NCBI RefSeq assembly: GCF_011761265.1
Contig: NZ_JAAOZB010000001.1
Location: forward strand, 1,550,001-1,614,000
Length of the DNA: 64,000 bases
Direction: 5' to 3'
Source of the DNA: Microbacterium halimionae
Lineage (GTDB): Bacteria > Actinomycetota > Actinomycetes > Actinomycetales > Microbacteriaceae
Below are positions 1-10,934 of the stretch, one piece after another; positions within the stretch are counted from its first letter, which is position 1, and every line of letters starts with the position of its first letter. The notes under the pieces were generated by a model. The model made no database searches. It saw only the letters and a program-made list of their open reading frames with translations, and was not told the DNA's origin. A program made the position numbers and the translations under genes.

Positions 1-426
1 CCACTTGTTTTCGTACCCGAGTTCACAATGTCGACCTCTGTCGCGCGGAGCTTGCAGCCGCTGCAGGTGTCGCGCGAGGACGCTGTCTTCAACGTGTCGA
101 GGTCGGCACTCTTGATCGCCGCTCTTACCCAGAGTCCCGAGTTGCTGCTCGCTGCAACCGAAGACAAACTGCACCAGAGCTACCGTGCCGCTGCCATTCC
201 TGAAACGGACCGGCTCGTGCGAACGCTTCGTTCCGAGGGCTTCGCCGCGGTGGTCTCTGGGGCAGGTCCGAGCGTTCTCGTTCTTGCGGACGGACCGGGT
301 CGGCGCCTCGAGGCTGCGAAGCTTGCGGCATCGGTCGTCGACACTCCGTGGGAAGCACTCATGCTTGCCGTCGACTTCAAGGGTGGTACAGTGAGGGGCG
401 CGGAGGGTGCCACGTTTGACACGTGA
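1..426 (+). CDS. thrB: Homoserine kinase, C-terminal part (5' end outside window)
   Basis: The reading frame is open from the first base and ends at TGA 424-426, giving the last 141 residues of a GHMP-family kinase. It would phosphorylate L-homoserine in the threonine branch of aspartate-family biosynthesis in the cytosol. The frame begins in a VPEFTMSTSVAR segment, which resembles the linker region of ThrB, and includes GAGPSVLVLA, the C-terminal GHMP glycine motif. Its position immediately before rho matches the actinobacterial order hom-thrC-thrB-rho. The N-terminal ATP-binding half lies upstream of the window, so completeness cannot be judged. A GHMP kinase other than ThrB is possible from this fragment alone, but the rho neighbour makes ThrB much the best call. 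Confidence 0.85.
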   Translation, partial: PLVFVPEFTMSTSVARSLQPLQVSREDAVFNVSRSALLIAALTQSPELLLAATEDKLHQSYRAAAIPETDRLVRTLRSEGFAAVVSGAGPSVLVLADGPGRRLEAAKLAASVVDTPWEALMLAVDFKGGTVRGAEGATFDT

Positions 427-480
427 ATCTGGCCTCCGTCGCAAATCTGCGAAACCCGCACAACCCTGCAGCCGGACCCT

Positions 481-507
481 GAGCATCTCAGGCATCTGAG
501 AACGCTC
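481..507. other. Small imperfect hairpin between thrB and rho
   Basis: GAGC/GCTC and TCTCAG/CTGAGA arms flank a GCAT loop in the 167-bp thrB-rho gap. It has no T tract, so it is not an obvious terminator. It may lie just upstream of, or within, the rho 5' untranslated region. Function unknown. Confidence 0.3.
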
Positions 508-593
508 CGGCCCTAACTGTCTCAGGGAAACGCCTGTCTATGGCGGCGTCCCGTGCGGTTCTTAACCACTACACGTTTGACAAGGGAGAACTC

Positions 594-2861
<2,268 letters not shown>

Positions 2862-2873
2862 CGCGGGAACGCG

Positions 2874-3959
2874 GTGTTTGAATCAGTTCAGTCCCTCATC
2901 GACGAGCACAAAGCCGTCCAAGAGGAACTCTCCGACCCTGCAGTTCACGCTGACGCTGGGCGCGCCAAGCGGGTCAACCGGCGCTACGCCGAGTTGTCAC
3001 GAATTGTGCACGCGTACGACGAGTGGTTTTCGACATCCGAGGATCTCGATGCCGCGCGTGAGCTTGCAAAAGAAGACGACGCGTTCGCTGCTGAAGTGCC
3101 GGGGCTCGAAGAGCGCCTGGAACAGACGCAAGAGAAGCTGCGGCGCTTACTGATTCCCCGCGACCCTGACGACGCTCGTGATGTGATCATGGAGATCAAA
3201 GGTGGTGAGGGTGGCGCTGAAAGCGCCCTCTTCGCCGCCGATCTCCTGCGTATGTATCTCCAGTACGCCGCCTCAAAAGGCTGGAAGACGGAGATGCTCG
3301 AGCGCACCGAGAGCGATCTTGGTGGTTATAAAGATGTACAGGTCGCGATCAAGGGATCGTCGACGGACCCATCACAGGGGGTGTGGGCTCATCTCAAATA
3401 CGAGGGCGGCGTGCACCGTGTACAGCGCGTGCCCGCGACAGAGTCGCAGGGCCGCATTCACACATCGACCACCGGGGTGCTTGTGTTCCCCGAGGTCGAT
3501 GAGCCCGAAGAAGTCGCCATCAGCAGCAACGATCTGAAGATCGACGTCTTCCGCTCATCAGGACCGGGTGGCCAATCGGTCAACACGACTGACTCTGCGG
3601 TTCGCATTACGCACCTTCCGACGGGCATCGTTGTTTCGATGCAGAACGAGAAGTCTCAGCTGCAGAACCGTGAAGCAGGTATGCGCGTGTTGCGGGCGAG
3701 GCTCCTGGCGCGACAGCAAGAAGAGCGGAATGCGGTCGCCTCAGACGCCCGCAAATCGCAGATTCGCGGCATGGACCGCTCTGAGCGCATCCGCACGTAC
3801 AACTTTCCCGAGAATCGCATCGCAGATCACCGCACCGGCTACAAGTCGTACAACCTCGATCAGGTGATGGATGGCGCTCTTGAACCTGTGGTTGCTACGT
3901 GCATCGCAGCTGACGAGGAAGAACGCCTCGCCTCGATCGGCAGCGACGACTCGCAGTAA
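2874..3959 (+). CDS. prfA: Peptide chain release factor 1
   Basis: RF1 recognises UAA and UAG in the ribosomal A site and triggers peptidyl-tRNA hydrolysis. The 361-residue length is normal for the family. The catalytic GGQ motif is visible in [20 protein letters not shown], and the N-terminal helical region begins [22 protein letters not shown]. Translation starts at GTG 2874, 12 bp after the rho stop, suggesting an operon. In many actinobacteria rpmE lies between rho and prfA, and prmC follows prfA directly. Here rpmE is absent and prmC is about 3.5 kb downstream beyond an inserted cluster. Confidence 0.97.
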   Translation: MFESVQSLIDEHKAVQEELSDPAVHADAGRAKRVNRRYAELSRIVHAYDEWFSTSEDLDAARELAKEDDAFAAEVPGLEERLEQTQEKLRRLLIPRDPDDARDVIMEIKGGEGGAESALFAADLLRMYLQYAASKGWKTEMLERTESDLGGYKDVQVAIKGSSTDPSQGVWAHLKYEGGVHRVQRVPATESQGRIHTSTTGVLVFPEVDEPEEVAISSNDLKIDVFRSSGPGGQSVNTTDSAVRITHLPTGIVVSMQNEKSQLQNREAGMRVLRARLLARQQEERNAVASDARKSQIRGMDRSERIRTYNFPENRIADHRTGYKSYNLDQVMDGALEPVVATCIAADEEERLASIGSDDSQ

Positions 3960-3990
3960 GCCGCGCTCAACGCGAAGATTCGTAAGACGC

Positions 3991-3996
3991 TACTGT
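3991..3996 (+). promoter_or_regulatory. Leaderless-type -10 box for the holin-like gene
   Basis: TACTGT ends 7 nt before GTG 4004, so transcription should begin at or beside the start codon. No convincing -35 box or Shine-Dalgarno sequence is seen. Confidence 0.5.
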
Positions 3997-4003
3997 CGGT
4001 GAC

Positions 4004-4435
4004 GTGGTTACATTCCTGATTCGCTCCGTCATCTTCATCGCGTCCGCAGCGGTCGGTCTGATTGCGGCCGATCTCATCCTGCCCGGCTTCACGATTGACT
4101 GGCGCAACTGGTGGCCGCTCGTACTGTGCGTCTTAATATTCGCAGTCCTTCAGAGCGTGCTCGCGCCCTGGATCGCGGGCGTCGCTCGACGCAATGCCCC
4201 GGCTCTTCTCGGCGGAATCGGCATCATCTCGACCCTGGTGTCGCTGATCATCGTCGTGGTCTTGCCGATTGGCGGGATCGAAATCGGCACGCCCTACGTG
4301 CTCACCTGGATTCTTGCACCGGTGATTGTGTGGGTGGTGACGGCGCTTGCGACGCTATTGCTGCCGTTGCTGCTTCTGCGTGATGCAGTGAAAGATGCCG
4401 AGCGCGATGAAAAGAAAGCCAAGAAGAAACGCTAA
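4004..4435 (+). CDS. Phage-holin-family (mycobacterial 4-TMS type) membrane protein
   Basis: A 143-residue integral membrane protein with four predicted hydrophobic segments (about residues 4-27, 37-58, 68-90 and 98-123) and a very basic tail ending KKAKKKR. The order of helices and the early LPGF motif after helix 1 match the small holin-like family (PF04020 type) common in actinobacteria and cyanobacteria. Despite the name, most chromosomal members have no demonstrated lysis role. It starts at GTG 4004, preceded by a leaderless-type -10 box, and so is probably transcribed on its own. It is convergent with the amidase gene. The family call is from memory of the pattern, not from a search. 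Confidence 0.7.
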   Translation: MVTFLIRSVIFIASAAVGLIAADLILPGFTIDWRNWWPLVLCVLIFAVLQSVLAPWIAGVARRNAPALLGGIGIISTLVSLIIVVVLPIGGIEIGTPYVLTWILAPVIVWVVTALATLLLPLLLLRDAVKDAERDEKKAKKKR

Positions 4436-4447
4436 GACGCGCTTTCT

Positions 4448-5866
4448 TTACCAACTCGGCGGATGCAGCAACGCGCCACGCTCGCGCTCCAGTCGAGCAG
4501 CCGTGGCGAGAATCGCACGCTCGCCACCCGGCTTGCCGATGAGCTGCACGCTGACGGGGTGGCCAGCTGCATCCGTCGTGAGCGGAAGCACGATGGCCGG
4601 TAAGCCCGCCACATTGACGAAACTGCTGTACGGCGCGTACTTCACCTGCTGTGCGAAGTTTCGCTCGGCATCGACGGGGTCGTACCAGCCCACGCGACGC
4701 GGCGATTGTGCGAGCGCGGGAGTGAGCACGACGTCGTAGTTGCTGAAGGCTTTGATCGTTTCTTGTTCAAAGCGGGTCGCGGCGGCGAGAGACTCAAGAA
4801 GCGCGACGGCGCTCAGTGAGCGTCCTTCACGAACGAGCCACGCCGTGATGGGCTCGACCAGTGACAGATCGTCCTCTGACAGCGGGATGCGCGCGGCACT
4901 TGCGCGCCAGAGGGTTCGAAACATCGCAGCGTAGCCACGCGGCTGCCACAGCATATTGCTGACGGCATCCCCAGAGTTCGTCAGTAGGTCCGCCGCGTGC
5001 TGCACTGCAGCGCGTGCGTCAGCATCGAGAACAATGTCTTCGTCGTCGTCCCAAGGCGATACCGTCGTCACGCCCACGTGGAGCTTCGCGCCTGCATCGA
5101 TTGAATTCGTTGCGCTCGTGAACGGCGAGCGGTCACGCGCCCCGGTGGCGTAGCTATACGGTTGAAACCCTGTCATCGCATCGAGGAAGAACGCGGCATC
5201 CGCTGCCGTTCGAGCGATCGGACCCGTCACCACGAGCCCACCCGGACCGTCGAGACCGGAACCAAGCGCAAGTCTGCCGCGAGAGGGTTTGAGGCCGACG
5301 ACACCGACGGTGGCTGCGGGTATGCGAATTGACCCGCCTCCGTCCGATGCGGGAGCAAACGGTAGGAGTCCAGCAGCGACGGCTACCGCGGCCCCGCCGC
5401 TTGAGCCGCCGGCTCCGTTCTTGGGGTTCCACGGGTCGCGCGCTGGGGGAGCGACGCGAGTCTCGGTGTAGCCGGTCAGGCCGAACTCCGGTGTGTTGGT
5501 TTTGCCAAGACTGATGGAGCCGGCTTCGTCGAGCGCAATCGCCAACGGATCGGACTGCGCGGGGACGTATCCCTCGCGTGCTTTCGAACCGTAGCGAGTG
5601 GGTACGCCCGCGCGCGCGACAAGATCCTTGTCGGCGAGGGGTAGTGCCCAGAGTGCACCGCGTGAACGGTCCTCGTCTGATGACCCATCAAGATGCCTTG
5701 CTCGCGCGCGAGCAGTCGAGGCAGTGATCTCGGTGAACGCCCCGAGCGTGTTGCCGCTGGCTTCGATGCGCTTCAGGTAGTGCTCGACAAGCTGGGAGGG
5801 CTGCAACGATCCCGCTCGGACTACCGCAACGAGTTCCTGCGCCGATAGCTCGTGCAACTGCGTCAT
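4448..5866 (-). CDS. Amidase (amidase-signature family)
   Basis: A 472-residue amide hydrolase of the Ser-cisSer-Lys family. The catalytic lysine is in PLADKDLVA. The Gly/Ser signature GAGGSSGGAAVAVAAG carries the cis-serine, and SDGGGSIRIPA carries the nucleophilic serine. I chose ATG 5866 (MTQLHELSAQ); the open frame continues upstream to 6124, but that extension overlaps cysE and looks unlike the family. It lies 13 bp after the cysE stop, so it is probably the last gene of a cysK-cysE-amidase operon. The substrate cannot be inferred. GatA is possible in principle, but no gatB or gatC is adjacent, so a general amidase is more likely. Confidence 0.88.
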   Translation of the reverse strand: MTQLHELSAQELVAVVRAGSLQPSQLVEHYLKRIEASGNTLGAFTEITASTARARARHLDGSSDEDRSRGALWALPLADKDLVARAGVPTRYGSKAREGYVPAQSDPLAIALDEAGSISLGKTNTPEFGLTGYTETRVAPPARDPWNPKNGAGGSSGGAAVAVAAGLLPFAPASDGGGSIRIPAATVGVVGLKPSRGRLALGSGLDGPGGLVVTGPIARTAADAAFFLDAMTGFQPYSYATGARDRSPFTSATNSIDAGAKLHVGVTTVSPWDDDEDIVLDADARAAVQHAADLLTNSGDAVSNMLWQPRGYAAMFRTLWRASAARIPLSEDDLSLVEPITAWLVREGRSLSAVALLESLAAATRFEQETIKAFSNYDVVLTPALAQSPRRVGWYDPVDAERNFAQQVKYAPYSSFVNVAGLPAIVLPLTTDAAGHPVSVQLIGKPGGERAILATAARLERERGALLHPPSW

Positions 5867-5879
5867 ACCGGCGCGTACC

Positions 5880-6449
5880 TCAGATGTGATATTCCGGGGC
5901 CATGAGAAGCGATCGAGTGTCGTCTGAATCACGACGAATTCGCGCTCGCGCTGGCACTCCGACGAGAATCGAACCTTCCGGAGCGTCTTTCGTGACCACG
6001 GCGTTCGCGCCGACGACACAGCCGGCACCGATCGTGATTGGTCCCAGCACTTTCGCGCCGGCACCGACCGCGACACCATCGCGCAACGTGGGATGCCGTT
6101 TGCCGCCGTTTCGCTGCCGACCACCGAGCGTCACGCCGTGGTAAAGCATCACGTCGTTGCCGATCTCAGCCGTCTCGCCAATCACGACCCCCATGCCGTG
6201 GTCGATGAAGAAGCGTCGACCAATCGTTGCACCAGGATGAATCTCGATGCCCGTGAGCCAACGCGTCAGCTGAGAACCCGCACGCGCGACGAAACGAGCT
6301 CCACGCTGCCATAGCCAATGATTTACCCGATGCGCCCAAAGTGCATGCAGCCCGGGGTACATGAGCGCAATTTCGAGGTTGCTCCGTGCAGCCGGATCCC
6401 TCAGCTTTGCGGCAGCGATGTCTTCACGGACGTGTGCCCATACCGCCAC
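5880..6449 (-). CDS. cysE: Serine O-acetyltransferase
   Basis: Transfers acetyl from acetyl-CoA to L-serine, making O-acetylserine for cysteine synthesis. The 189-residue protein has an N-terminal helical region ([17 protein letters not shown]) followed by a left-handed beta-helix of hexapeptide repeats, including [29 protein letters not shown] with its catalytic-type histidines. It is shorter than E. coli CysE, as is usual for the actinobacterial form. The GTG start at 6449 is 2 bp past the cysK stop, implying tight translational coupling. The C-terminus ends APEYHI; a terminal isoleucine is the residue that CysE tails use to dock into the CysK active site, so a cysteine-synthase complex is plausible. 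Confidence 0.95.
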   Translation of the reverse strand: MAVWAHVREDIAAAKLRDPAARSNLEIALMYPGLHALWAHRVNHWLWQRGARFVARAGSQLTRWLTGIEIHPGATIGRRFFIDHGMGVVIGETAEIGNDVMLYHGVTLGGRQRNGGKRHPTLRDGVAVGAGAKVLGPITIGAGCVVGANAVVTKDAPEGSILVGVPARARIRRDSDDTRSLLMAPEYHI

Positions 6450-6451
6450 CG

Positions 6452-7390
6452 CTAGTCCTCTTTGAGGTCTGCGTACAACGGCGTCGAGAGGTAGCGCTCT
6501 CCAAATGAAGGAATGATGACGACGATGTTCTTGCCCGCAGCTTCGGGGCGGGCTGCCACCTGAAGTGCGGCCCAGACCGCTGCGCCACTCGAGATACCGA
6601 CGAGGATGCCGTCGCGGGTGCCGACGTCGCGGGCGGTTGTAATCGCATCGTCGAACTCGACGTCGATGACCTCGTCGATGATGTCCTGGTCGAGGATTTC
6701 GGGGACGAAGTTCGGTCCGATACCTTGAATCTTGTGGGGTCCGGGCGTGCCCTTGGTGAGCAGTGGTGAGTCGGCCGGCTCTACGGCGATGACCTTGACT
6801 CCGGGCACACGCTCCTTGAGGACCTGGCCAACACCCGTGATCGTGCCACCGGTGCCGATTCCTGCGACGAAGTAGTCGACCTGCCCAGCGGTATCGCTGA
6901 GGATCTCTTCGGCGGTTGTGGCGCGGTGGATTGCGGGGTTCGCTTCGTTGGCAAACTGCTTCGCGAGCACAGCGCCCGGGGTCTCGGCAGCAATCTCTGC
7001 AGCCCGAGAGACAGCGCCCTTCATGCCGAGCGACGGCTCGGTGAGCACGAGCTCTGCGCCATATGCCTTAAGCAGCATCTTCCGCTCCTGCGACATCGAG
7101 GAGGGCATCGTCAAAATAACTCGGTAGCCACGTGCCGCACCCACCATCGCGAGGGCGATTCCGGTGTTGCCGCTTGTTCCTTCAACGATCGTGCCGCCGG
7201 GCTGCAGTTCGCCAGACGCTTCTGCGGCGTTGACGATTGCAACGCCGAGTCGGTCTTTGACGCTCGAAGCCGGGTTATAGAACTCGAGCTTGGCAAGAAT
7301 GTTGCCTTCGACGTCTTCGGCGACGCGATTGAGTCGTACGAGGGGAGTGTTGCCAAATGCTGTCGTGATGTCGGAGTGAATGCCTGACAT
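6452..7390 (-). CDS. cysK: Cysteine synthase A (O-acetylserine sulfhydrylase)
   Basis: PLP-dependent enzyme converting O-acetylserine and sulfide to L-cysteine. The PLP-binding lysine lies in [11 protein letters not shown] near residue 43. The substrate loop [12 protein letters not shown] and the phosphate-binding glycines [10 protein letters not shown] are both present. The 312-residue length is typical. I chose ATG 7390 ([21 protein letters not shown]), with AAAGG upstream; an in-frame start at 7417 would add nine atypical residues. It is the first gene of the minus-strand cysK-cysE-amidase unit and is divergent from prmC. Confidence 0.96.
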   Translation of the reverse strand: MSGIHSDITTAFGNTPLVRLNRVAEDVEGNILAKLEFYNPASSVKDRLGVAIVNAAEASGELQPGGTIVEGTSGNTGIALAMVGAARGYRVILTMPSSMSQERKMLLKAYGAELVLTEPSLGMKGAVSRAAEIAAETPGAVLAKQFANEANPAIHRATTAEEILSDTAGQVDYFVAGIGTGGTITGVGQVLKERVPGVKVIAVEPADSPLLTKGTPGPHKIQGIGPNFVPEILDQDIIDEVIDVEFDDAITTARDVGTRDGILVGISSGAAVWAALQVAARPEAAGKNIVVIIPSFGERYLSTPLYADLKED

Positions 7391-7426
7391 GCCATGCCTT
7401 TCGCGGGGAAGTCTCAACGGTCCACC

Positions 7427-7432
7427 AGCCTA
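7427..7432 (-). promoter_or_regulatory. Putative -10 box of the cysK operon
   Basis: TAGGCT on the minus strand, 36 nt before the cysK ATG, would give a leader of about 30 nt containing the cysK ribosome-binding site. No matching -35 box is clear. Confidence 0.4.
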
Positions 7433-7478
7433 GGCGAGCATTCCGAGGCCATCGCCAAATATGACAAATCCTGCCGGT

Positions 7479-7484
7479 TAGGCT
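7479..7484 (+). promoter_or_regulatory. Putative -10 box of prmC
   Basis: TAGGCT ends 11 nt before ATG 7496, predicting a very short or absent leader. prmC has no recognisable Shine-Dalgarno sequence. Confidence 0.45.
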
Positions 7485-7495
7485 TGACGCCGATC

Positions 7496-8386
7496 ATGAC
7501 CGATTCTTCTGACATCCCCCACAGTTCTCTCTCACTCGCCACGGCCGTGCGCCGTGCGTCCGACGCGCTCGAGAAGGCTGGCATCAACGACCCGATGGTG
7601 GATGCTGAACTTCTCGCAGCACACGTGCTGAAGACATCACGTGGCGGCGTGCAGTCAGCAATGGTGCGAGGAGAAAAGATCGCCGGCGAGCTGCAGCAGC
7701 TCTTTGAAGACGCAATCGATCGTCGCGCTCGGCGTGAACCACTGCAGCACATCACGGGGACCGCGCCTTTTCGCCATGTAGAGCTCGCTGTCGGCCCTGG
7801 AGTTTTTGTGCCTCGACCAGAAACCGAGCTGTTGGCGCAGATAGCTATCGACGGGCTTCAGTCCGCGGCGTCTCCGGCGCCGATTGGTGTCGACCTTGGA
7901 ACAGGTTCGGGTGCGGTAGCGATTTCTATGGCCGCCGAAGTGCCGCATGCTCAAATATTTGCCGCTGAGAACTCTGTGGACGCGTTTATCTGGGCTCGAC
8001 AGAATGCCTCGAAGCTGGCACCGGACAATCTTCGTCTCGCATTCATCGACCTTGAACACGCATTTCCAGAGCTCAACGGCACTGTGAGTGTTGTGGCATC
8101 CAACCCGCCGTATGTGCCTGACTCGGCGATACCGCGCGACCCAGAGGTGCGCAGGTATGACCCGCCGCAAGCGCTCTACGGCGGGCCCGATGGTCTCGAC
8201 GTTGTGCGCACCCTCAGCATCGTGGGGATGAGGCTCGCTCATTCAGGCGGCATGATTGCGATCGAGCACGGTGAATGGCAGGGTCCGGAGGTCCGCTCGA
8301 TCCTGGCGGATGCCGGGTGGCGCGCGACAGCGACCCACCCTGACCTCACTCTTCGTGACCGTGTCACGACAGGGCTGCGTCCATGA
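7496..8386 (+). CDS. prmC: Release factor glutamine N5-methyltransferase
   Basis: Methylates the glutamine of the GGQ motif in RF1 and RF2 using S-adenosylmethionine. The 296-residue protein has a helical N-terminal domain, the SAM-binding motif VDLGTGSGAVAISMA near residues 132-146, and the catalytic NPPY motif at residues 203-206. ATG 7496 is chosen because the upstream frame (to 7394) overlaps the cysK promoter region and lacks family-like sequence. Its usual partner prfA is separated from it here by four genes. tsaC follows within 40 bp but has its own promoter-like box. Confidence 0.94.
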   Translation: MTDSSDIPHSSLSLATAVRRASDALEKAGINDPMVDAELLAAHVLKTSRGGVQSAMVRGEKIAGELQQLFEDAIDRRARREPLQHITGTAPFRHVELAVGPGVFVPRPETELLAQIAIDGLQSAASPAPIGVDLGTGSGAVAISMAAEVPHAQIFAAENSVDAFIWARQNASKLAPDNLRLAFIDLEHAFPELNGTVSVVASNPPYVPDSAIPRDPEVRRYDPPQALYGGPDGLDVVRTLSIVGMRLAHSGGMIAIEHGEWQGPEVRSILADAGWRATATHPDLTLRDRVTTGLRP

Positions 8387-8409
8387 GCGAAGAAATAGCG
8401 TGCCGCCGG

Positions 8410-8415
8410 TAGACT
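8410..8415 (+). promoter_or_regulatory. Leaderless-type -10 box of tsaC
   Basis: TAGACT ends 9 nt before ATG 8425 (and abuts an in-frame GTG at 8416). The spacing favours initiation near the ATG and supports choosing that start. Confidence 0.5.
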
Positions 8416-8424
8416 GTGGCCGTC

Positions 8425-9159
8425 ATGTCATCCCTCTTCGACTGCCGTGACGACGCCCAGCTGCTAGCCGGTATGCGTCGGGCGCGACAAGCCATCGCTC
8501 GCGGCGAGCTCATTGTCGTGCCAACCGACACCGTCTATGGCGTTGCCGCTGATGCATTCAGTCCTGCTGCAGTGGCCCGATTGTTGGCAGCGAAAGGTCG
8601 TGGTAGGCAGTCGCCTCCTCCCGTCCTCGTGCCCGGAATCAATACTCTGCGTGCGCTCGCGTCGGAGGTCCCCGAGGCGGTTGAGCGGCTCGTCGAAGAG
8701 TTCTGGCCCGGCGGACTGACCATCGTGCTTCCAGCGCAGCCTTCGCTTTCATGGGATCTCGGCGATACCCACGGCACTGTTGCAGTTCGGATGCCAGCCC
8801 ACCCGATGGTGTTGGAACTCCTCGAAGAGACCGGCCCCTTGGCGGTATCGAGTGCCAACCTCACCGGAAAAGCAGCAGCGATCGAAGCAGCAGATGCTGA
8901 GAAGATGCTGGGTGAGAGCGTTGCCGTTTATTTGAATGACGGGCCGTCGACGACGGGAATTCCCTCTACGATCATCGATGCCACCGGTCTCGCGCATGGC
9001 GCGGAGCGAAAAGTGCGAGTGCTTCGCGAAGGGGTCGTCGACCGTGACGCACTGCGTCGTATTCTTGGCGACCTGCTGGAGGCAGACCCGGGAACGGAAG
9101 ACACCGCACCCGACCGCGATCAGGGCGACGATGCCCAGGCAGCGGGCGGCGGCGCGTGA
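8425..9159 (+). CDS. tsaC: L-threonylcarbamoyladenylate synthase (YrdC/Sua5 family)
   Basis: Makes threonylcarbamoyl-AMP from threonine, bicarbonate and ATP, the first step of the t6A37 tRNA modification. The 244-residue protein carries the YrdC-domain signature: GELIVVPTDTVYGVAADA, then a KGRGRQSPPPVLV segment, TIVLPAQ, and the late SSANLTGKAA motif. It ends with an acidic low-complexity tail (about residues 220-244). The gene is often called ywlC in this neighbourhood. Its stop overlaps the GTG start of the next gene by 4 bp, indicating coupling to the sugar-phosphate transferase. Confidence 0.93.
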   Translation: MSSLFDCRDDAQLLAGMRRARQAIARGELIVVPTDTVYGVAADAFSPAAVARLLAAKGRGRQSPPPVLVPGINTLRALASEVPEAVERLVEEFWPGGLTIVLPAQPSLSWDLGDTHGTVAVRMPAHPMVLELLEETGPLAVSSANLTGKAAAIEAADAEKMLGESVAVYLNDGPSTTGIPSTIIDATGLAHGAERKVRVLREGVVDRDALRRILGDLLEADPGTEDTAPDRDQGDDAQAAGGGA

Positions 9160-10319
9160 AGCAATACCTGCTGATCACGATCATCACAGCGCTTGTGACG
9201 CTCTTTTTTTCTTGGGCTGTCTGGCGACTGAGTCTCAGATACAAGCTCTATCCCGCGATTCGTGAACGAGATGTACACAAAACCCCGACGCCGCGGCTCG
9301 GGGGAGTTGCGATGTTCCTCGGCGTGGTCGTTGCGTTCGCTGTGTCGTCCCAGCAACCATTCTTTTCGATCGTTTGGGCACACCCGCAACAGGTTCTGGC
9401 GATTCTTGCTGCGACCCTCGTCATCGTGTTGATCGGTGTAGCTGACGATCTGTGGGATCTCGACTGGATGATCAAGCTCGGCGCACAATTTCTCGCCGCC
9501 GGAATCATCGTCTGGTTCGGTGAACTCCAGATTTCTTCGCTACCCATCGGGGGCATGACGGTCGGATCGAGCTGGATGAGCCTGATCCTCACGATGTTCG
9601 CCATCGTTGTCGTGATGAACGCTGTCAATTTCATTGACGGCCTGGATGGGCTTGTGGCCGGCGTTTGCCTCATCGCGAATGGAATCTTCTTCGCGTACTC
9701 ATACATCCTCGTCCGCGACACCGGAGCGAGCACGTACTTCAACCTCGCTTCACTCATCGCCGTCGTACTCGTGGGTGCCTGTCTCGGGTTCCTGCCGCTG
9801 AACTGGAGCCCCGCAAAGATGTTCATGGGGGATTCGGGCGCTCTCATGTTGGGCCTGTTGATGGCGACGAGTGCTATCGCGATCACTGGGCAAATAGAGC
9901 CGGCAATGCTCGACCCCGACCAATTCGGTCGCTCTCAACTGCTCGGTGCTTTTATCCCGATCCTTCTTCCGATTGTCGTCGTGCTGTTGCCGCTCCTTGA
10001 TTTTGGGCTCGCCGTCATCCGGAGAGTGCGCGCGGGTAAGTCGCCCTTCTCTCCCGACAGGAAGCATCTTCATCACCGCATGCTCGACATGGGTCACTCC
10101 GACCGGGACGCTGTGCTGATCTTCTACGCATGGACCTCGATCGTTGGTATCGCTGTGCTGCTCATGTACATTGCGACGAAACTTGACTGGTACGGCGAAT
10201 ACTGGATTGGCGTCGCCTTCGGTGTCGTCGGTATTGCTGCTTGCCTCGTCGTCACACTTTTGCCTGCCCGCCGCTCGAACGCTATAACCCGCCTCGAGCC
10301 GACGAAAGACGCTCCATGA
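9156..10319 (+). CDS. wecA: Undecaprenyl-phosphate sugar-1-phosphate transferase (WecA/TagO/Rfe type)
   Basis: A polytopic membrane enzyme expected to transfer an N-acetylhexosamine 1-phosphate from a UDP sugar to polyprenyl phosphate, starting wall-polymer or linkage-unit synthesis. The 387-residue protein has about ten hydrophobic helices and the MraY/WecA motifs: DDLWDLDW, NAVNFIDGLDGL, MFMGDSGALMLG and the cytoplasmic HLHHRML motif typical of WecA rather than MraY. It starts at GTG 9156, overlapping tsaC. Its TGA overlaps the next gene's ATG (ATGA). The location just before the ATP synthase operon matches rfe of mycobacteria. Confidence 0.92.
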   Translation: MKQYLLITIITALVTLFFSWAVWRLSLRYKLYPAIRERDVHKTPTPRLGGVAMFLGVVVAFAVSSQQPFFSIVWAHPQQVLAILAATLVIVLIGVADDLWDLDWMIKLGAQFLAAGIIVWFGELQISSLPIGGMTVGSSWMSLILTMFAIVVVMNAVNFIDGLDGLVAGVCLIANGIFFAYSYILVRDTGASTYFNLASLIAVVLVGACLGFLPLNWSPAKMFMGDSGALMLGLLMATSAIAITGQIEPAMLDPDQFGRSQLLGAFIPILLPIVVVLLPLLDFGLAVIRRVRAGKSPFSPDRKHLHHRMLDMGHSDRDAVLIFYAWTSIVGIAVLLMYIATKLDWYGEYWIGVAFGVVGIAACLVVTLLPARRSNAITRLEPTKDAP

Positions 10320-10798
10320 CTCCTGAACCCGATGCCGCCCGCTCAGTAACAAGCGCACCGCTCCTGCGCGCGACCCTCGCCTGGTCAGGCGGTGTAGCAG
10401 TAGTGCTCGCTGTCGTCGCCGGAATCGCTGGCTTTGTCGTCTCGGGTACGGATGGCATGTGGAGTGGACTCGTCGGCGTGATCGTCGCGACGGTATTTCT
10501 CGGGATCACCGGGGTCAGCATCCTGATTTCAAACCGTTGGTTCGGAGACCCGCTCTATGTGCCGATCTTCTTTGCCATTGTTCTCGGCGGTTGGATTTTG
10601 AAGCTCATCATCTTCATCGTCGCCCTCGTCATTCTGCGTGGTCAGCCGTGGGTTGATCCGACGGTTTTCTTCGTTGCGCTTGTCGTAAGTGTGATTGCCG
10701 CACTCGCAGTTGACGTCGTAACTCTCGCTCGGATGCGTGTCCCGCGAGTAAATGTCGCCCTACCTACATCTGCCGATGAGGGCGAGAAGACAGATTGA
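10316..10798 (+). CDS. AtpI-like small membrane protein
   Basis: A 160-residue protein with four predicted transmembrane helices (about residues 21-44, 49-71, 83-106 and 116-139) and a polar tail. It lies directly before atpB, where actinobacteria carry the poorly conserved ATP synthase protein I. AtpI in other bacteria assists c-ring assembly or Mg2+ uptake; that role is inferred from position and topology only. The ATGA overlap with wecA shows translational coupling to the upstream gene, while a separate promoter-like box precedes atpB. Confidence 0.65.
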   Translation: MTPEPDAARSVTSAPLLRATLAWSGGVAVVLAVVAGIAGFVVSGTDGMWSGLVGVIVATVFLGITGVSILISNRWFGDPLYVPIFFAIVLGGWILKLIIFIVALVILRGQPWVDPTVFFVALVVSVIAALAVDVVTLARMRVPRVNVALPTSADEGEKTD

Positions 10799-10833
10799 GG
10801 GCCGCAAGCGCCACTCAGACGCCCCGAGTTTGA

Positions 10834-10839
10834 TAGGCT
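10834..10839 (+). promoter_or_regulatory. Putative -10 box of the ATP synthase operon
   Basis: TAGGCT lies about 95 bp before the atpB start. Transcription from about 10846 would give a leader of around 90 nt. A short ORF (ATG 10844 to TAA 10969) begins at the expected start site and overlaps the atpB start. Confidence 0.45.
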
Positions 10840-10934
10840 GAACATGCGACCGCCCAGCATTACCTTCTGGTGCGGATTTCCGCTCATCGACCATCGTCGC
10901 AACGGTCCCCACCGATGCCCCGAAGCTGGAGCCA

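Noticed and set aside
4004..4435. Prophage remnant suggested by the holin-like gene
   Set aside because: No integrase, endolysin, structural or attachment-site sequence is nearby; chromosomal holin-like proteins are common in actinobacteria.
4448..5866. GatA subunit of the tRNA amidotransferase
   Set aside because: No gatB or gatC is nearby and it is in a cysteine operon; a general amidase is more likely.
5867..6124. N-terminal extension of the amidase frame
   Set aside because: It overlaps cysE on the same strand and is unlike amidases; ATG 5866 fits the family start.
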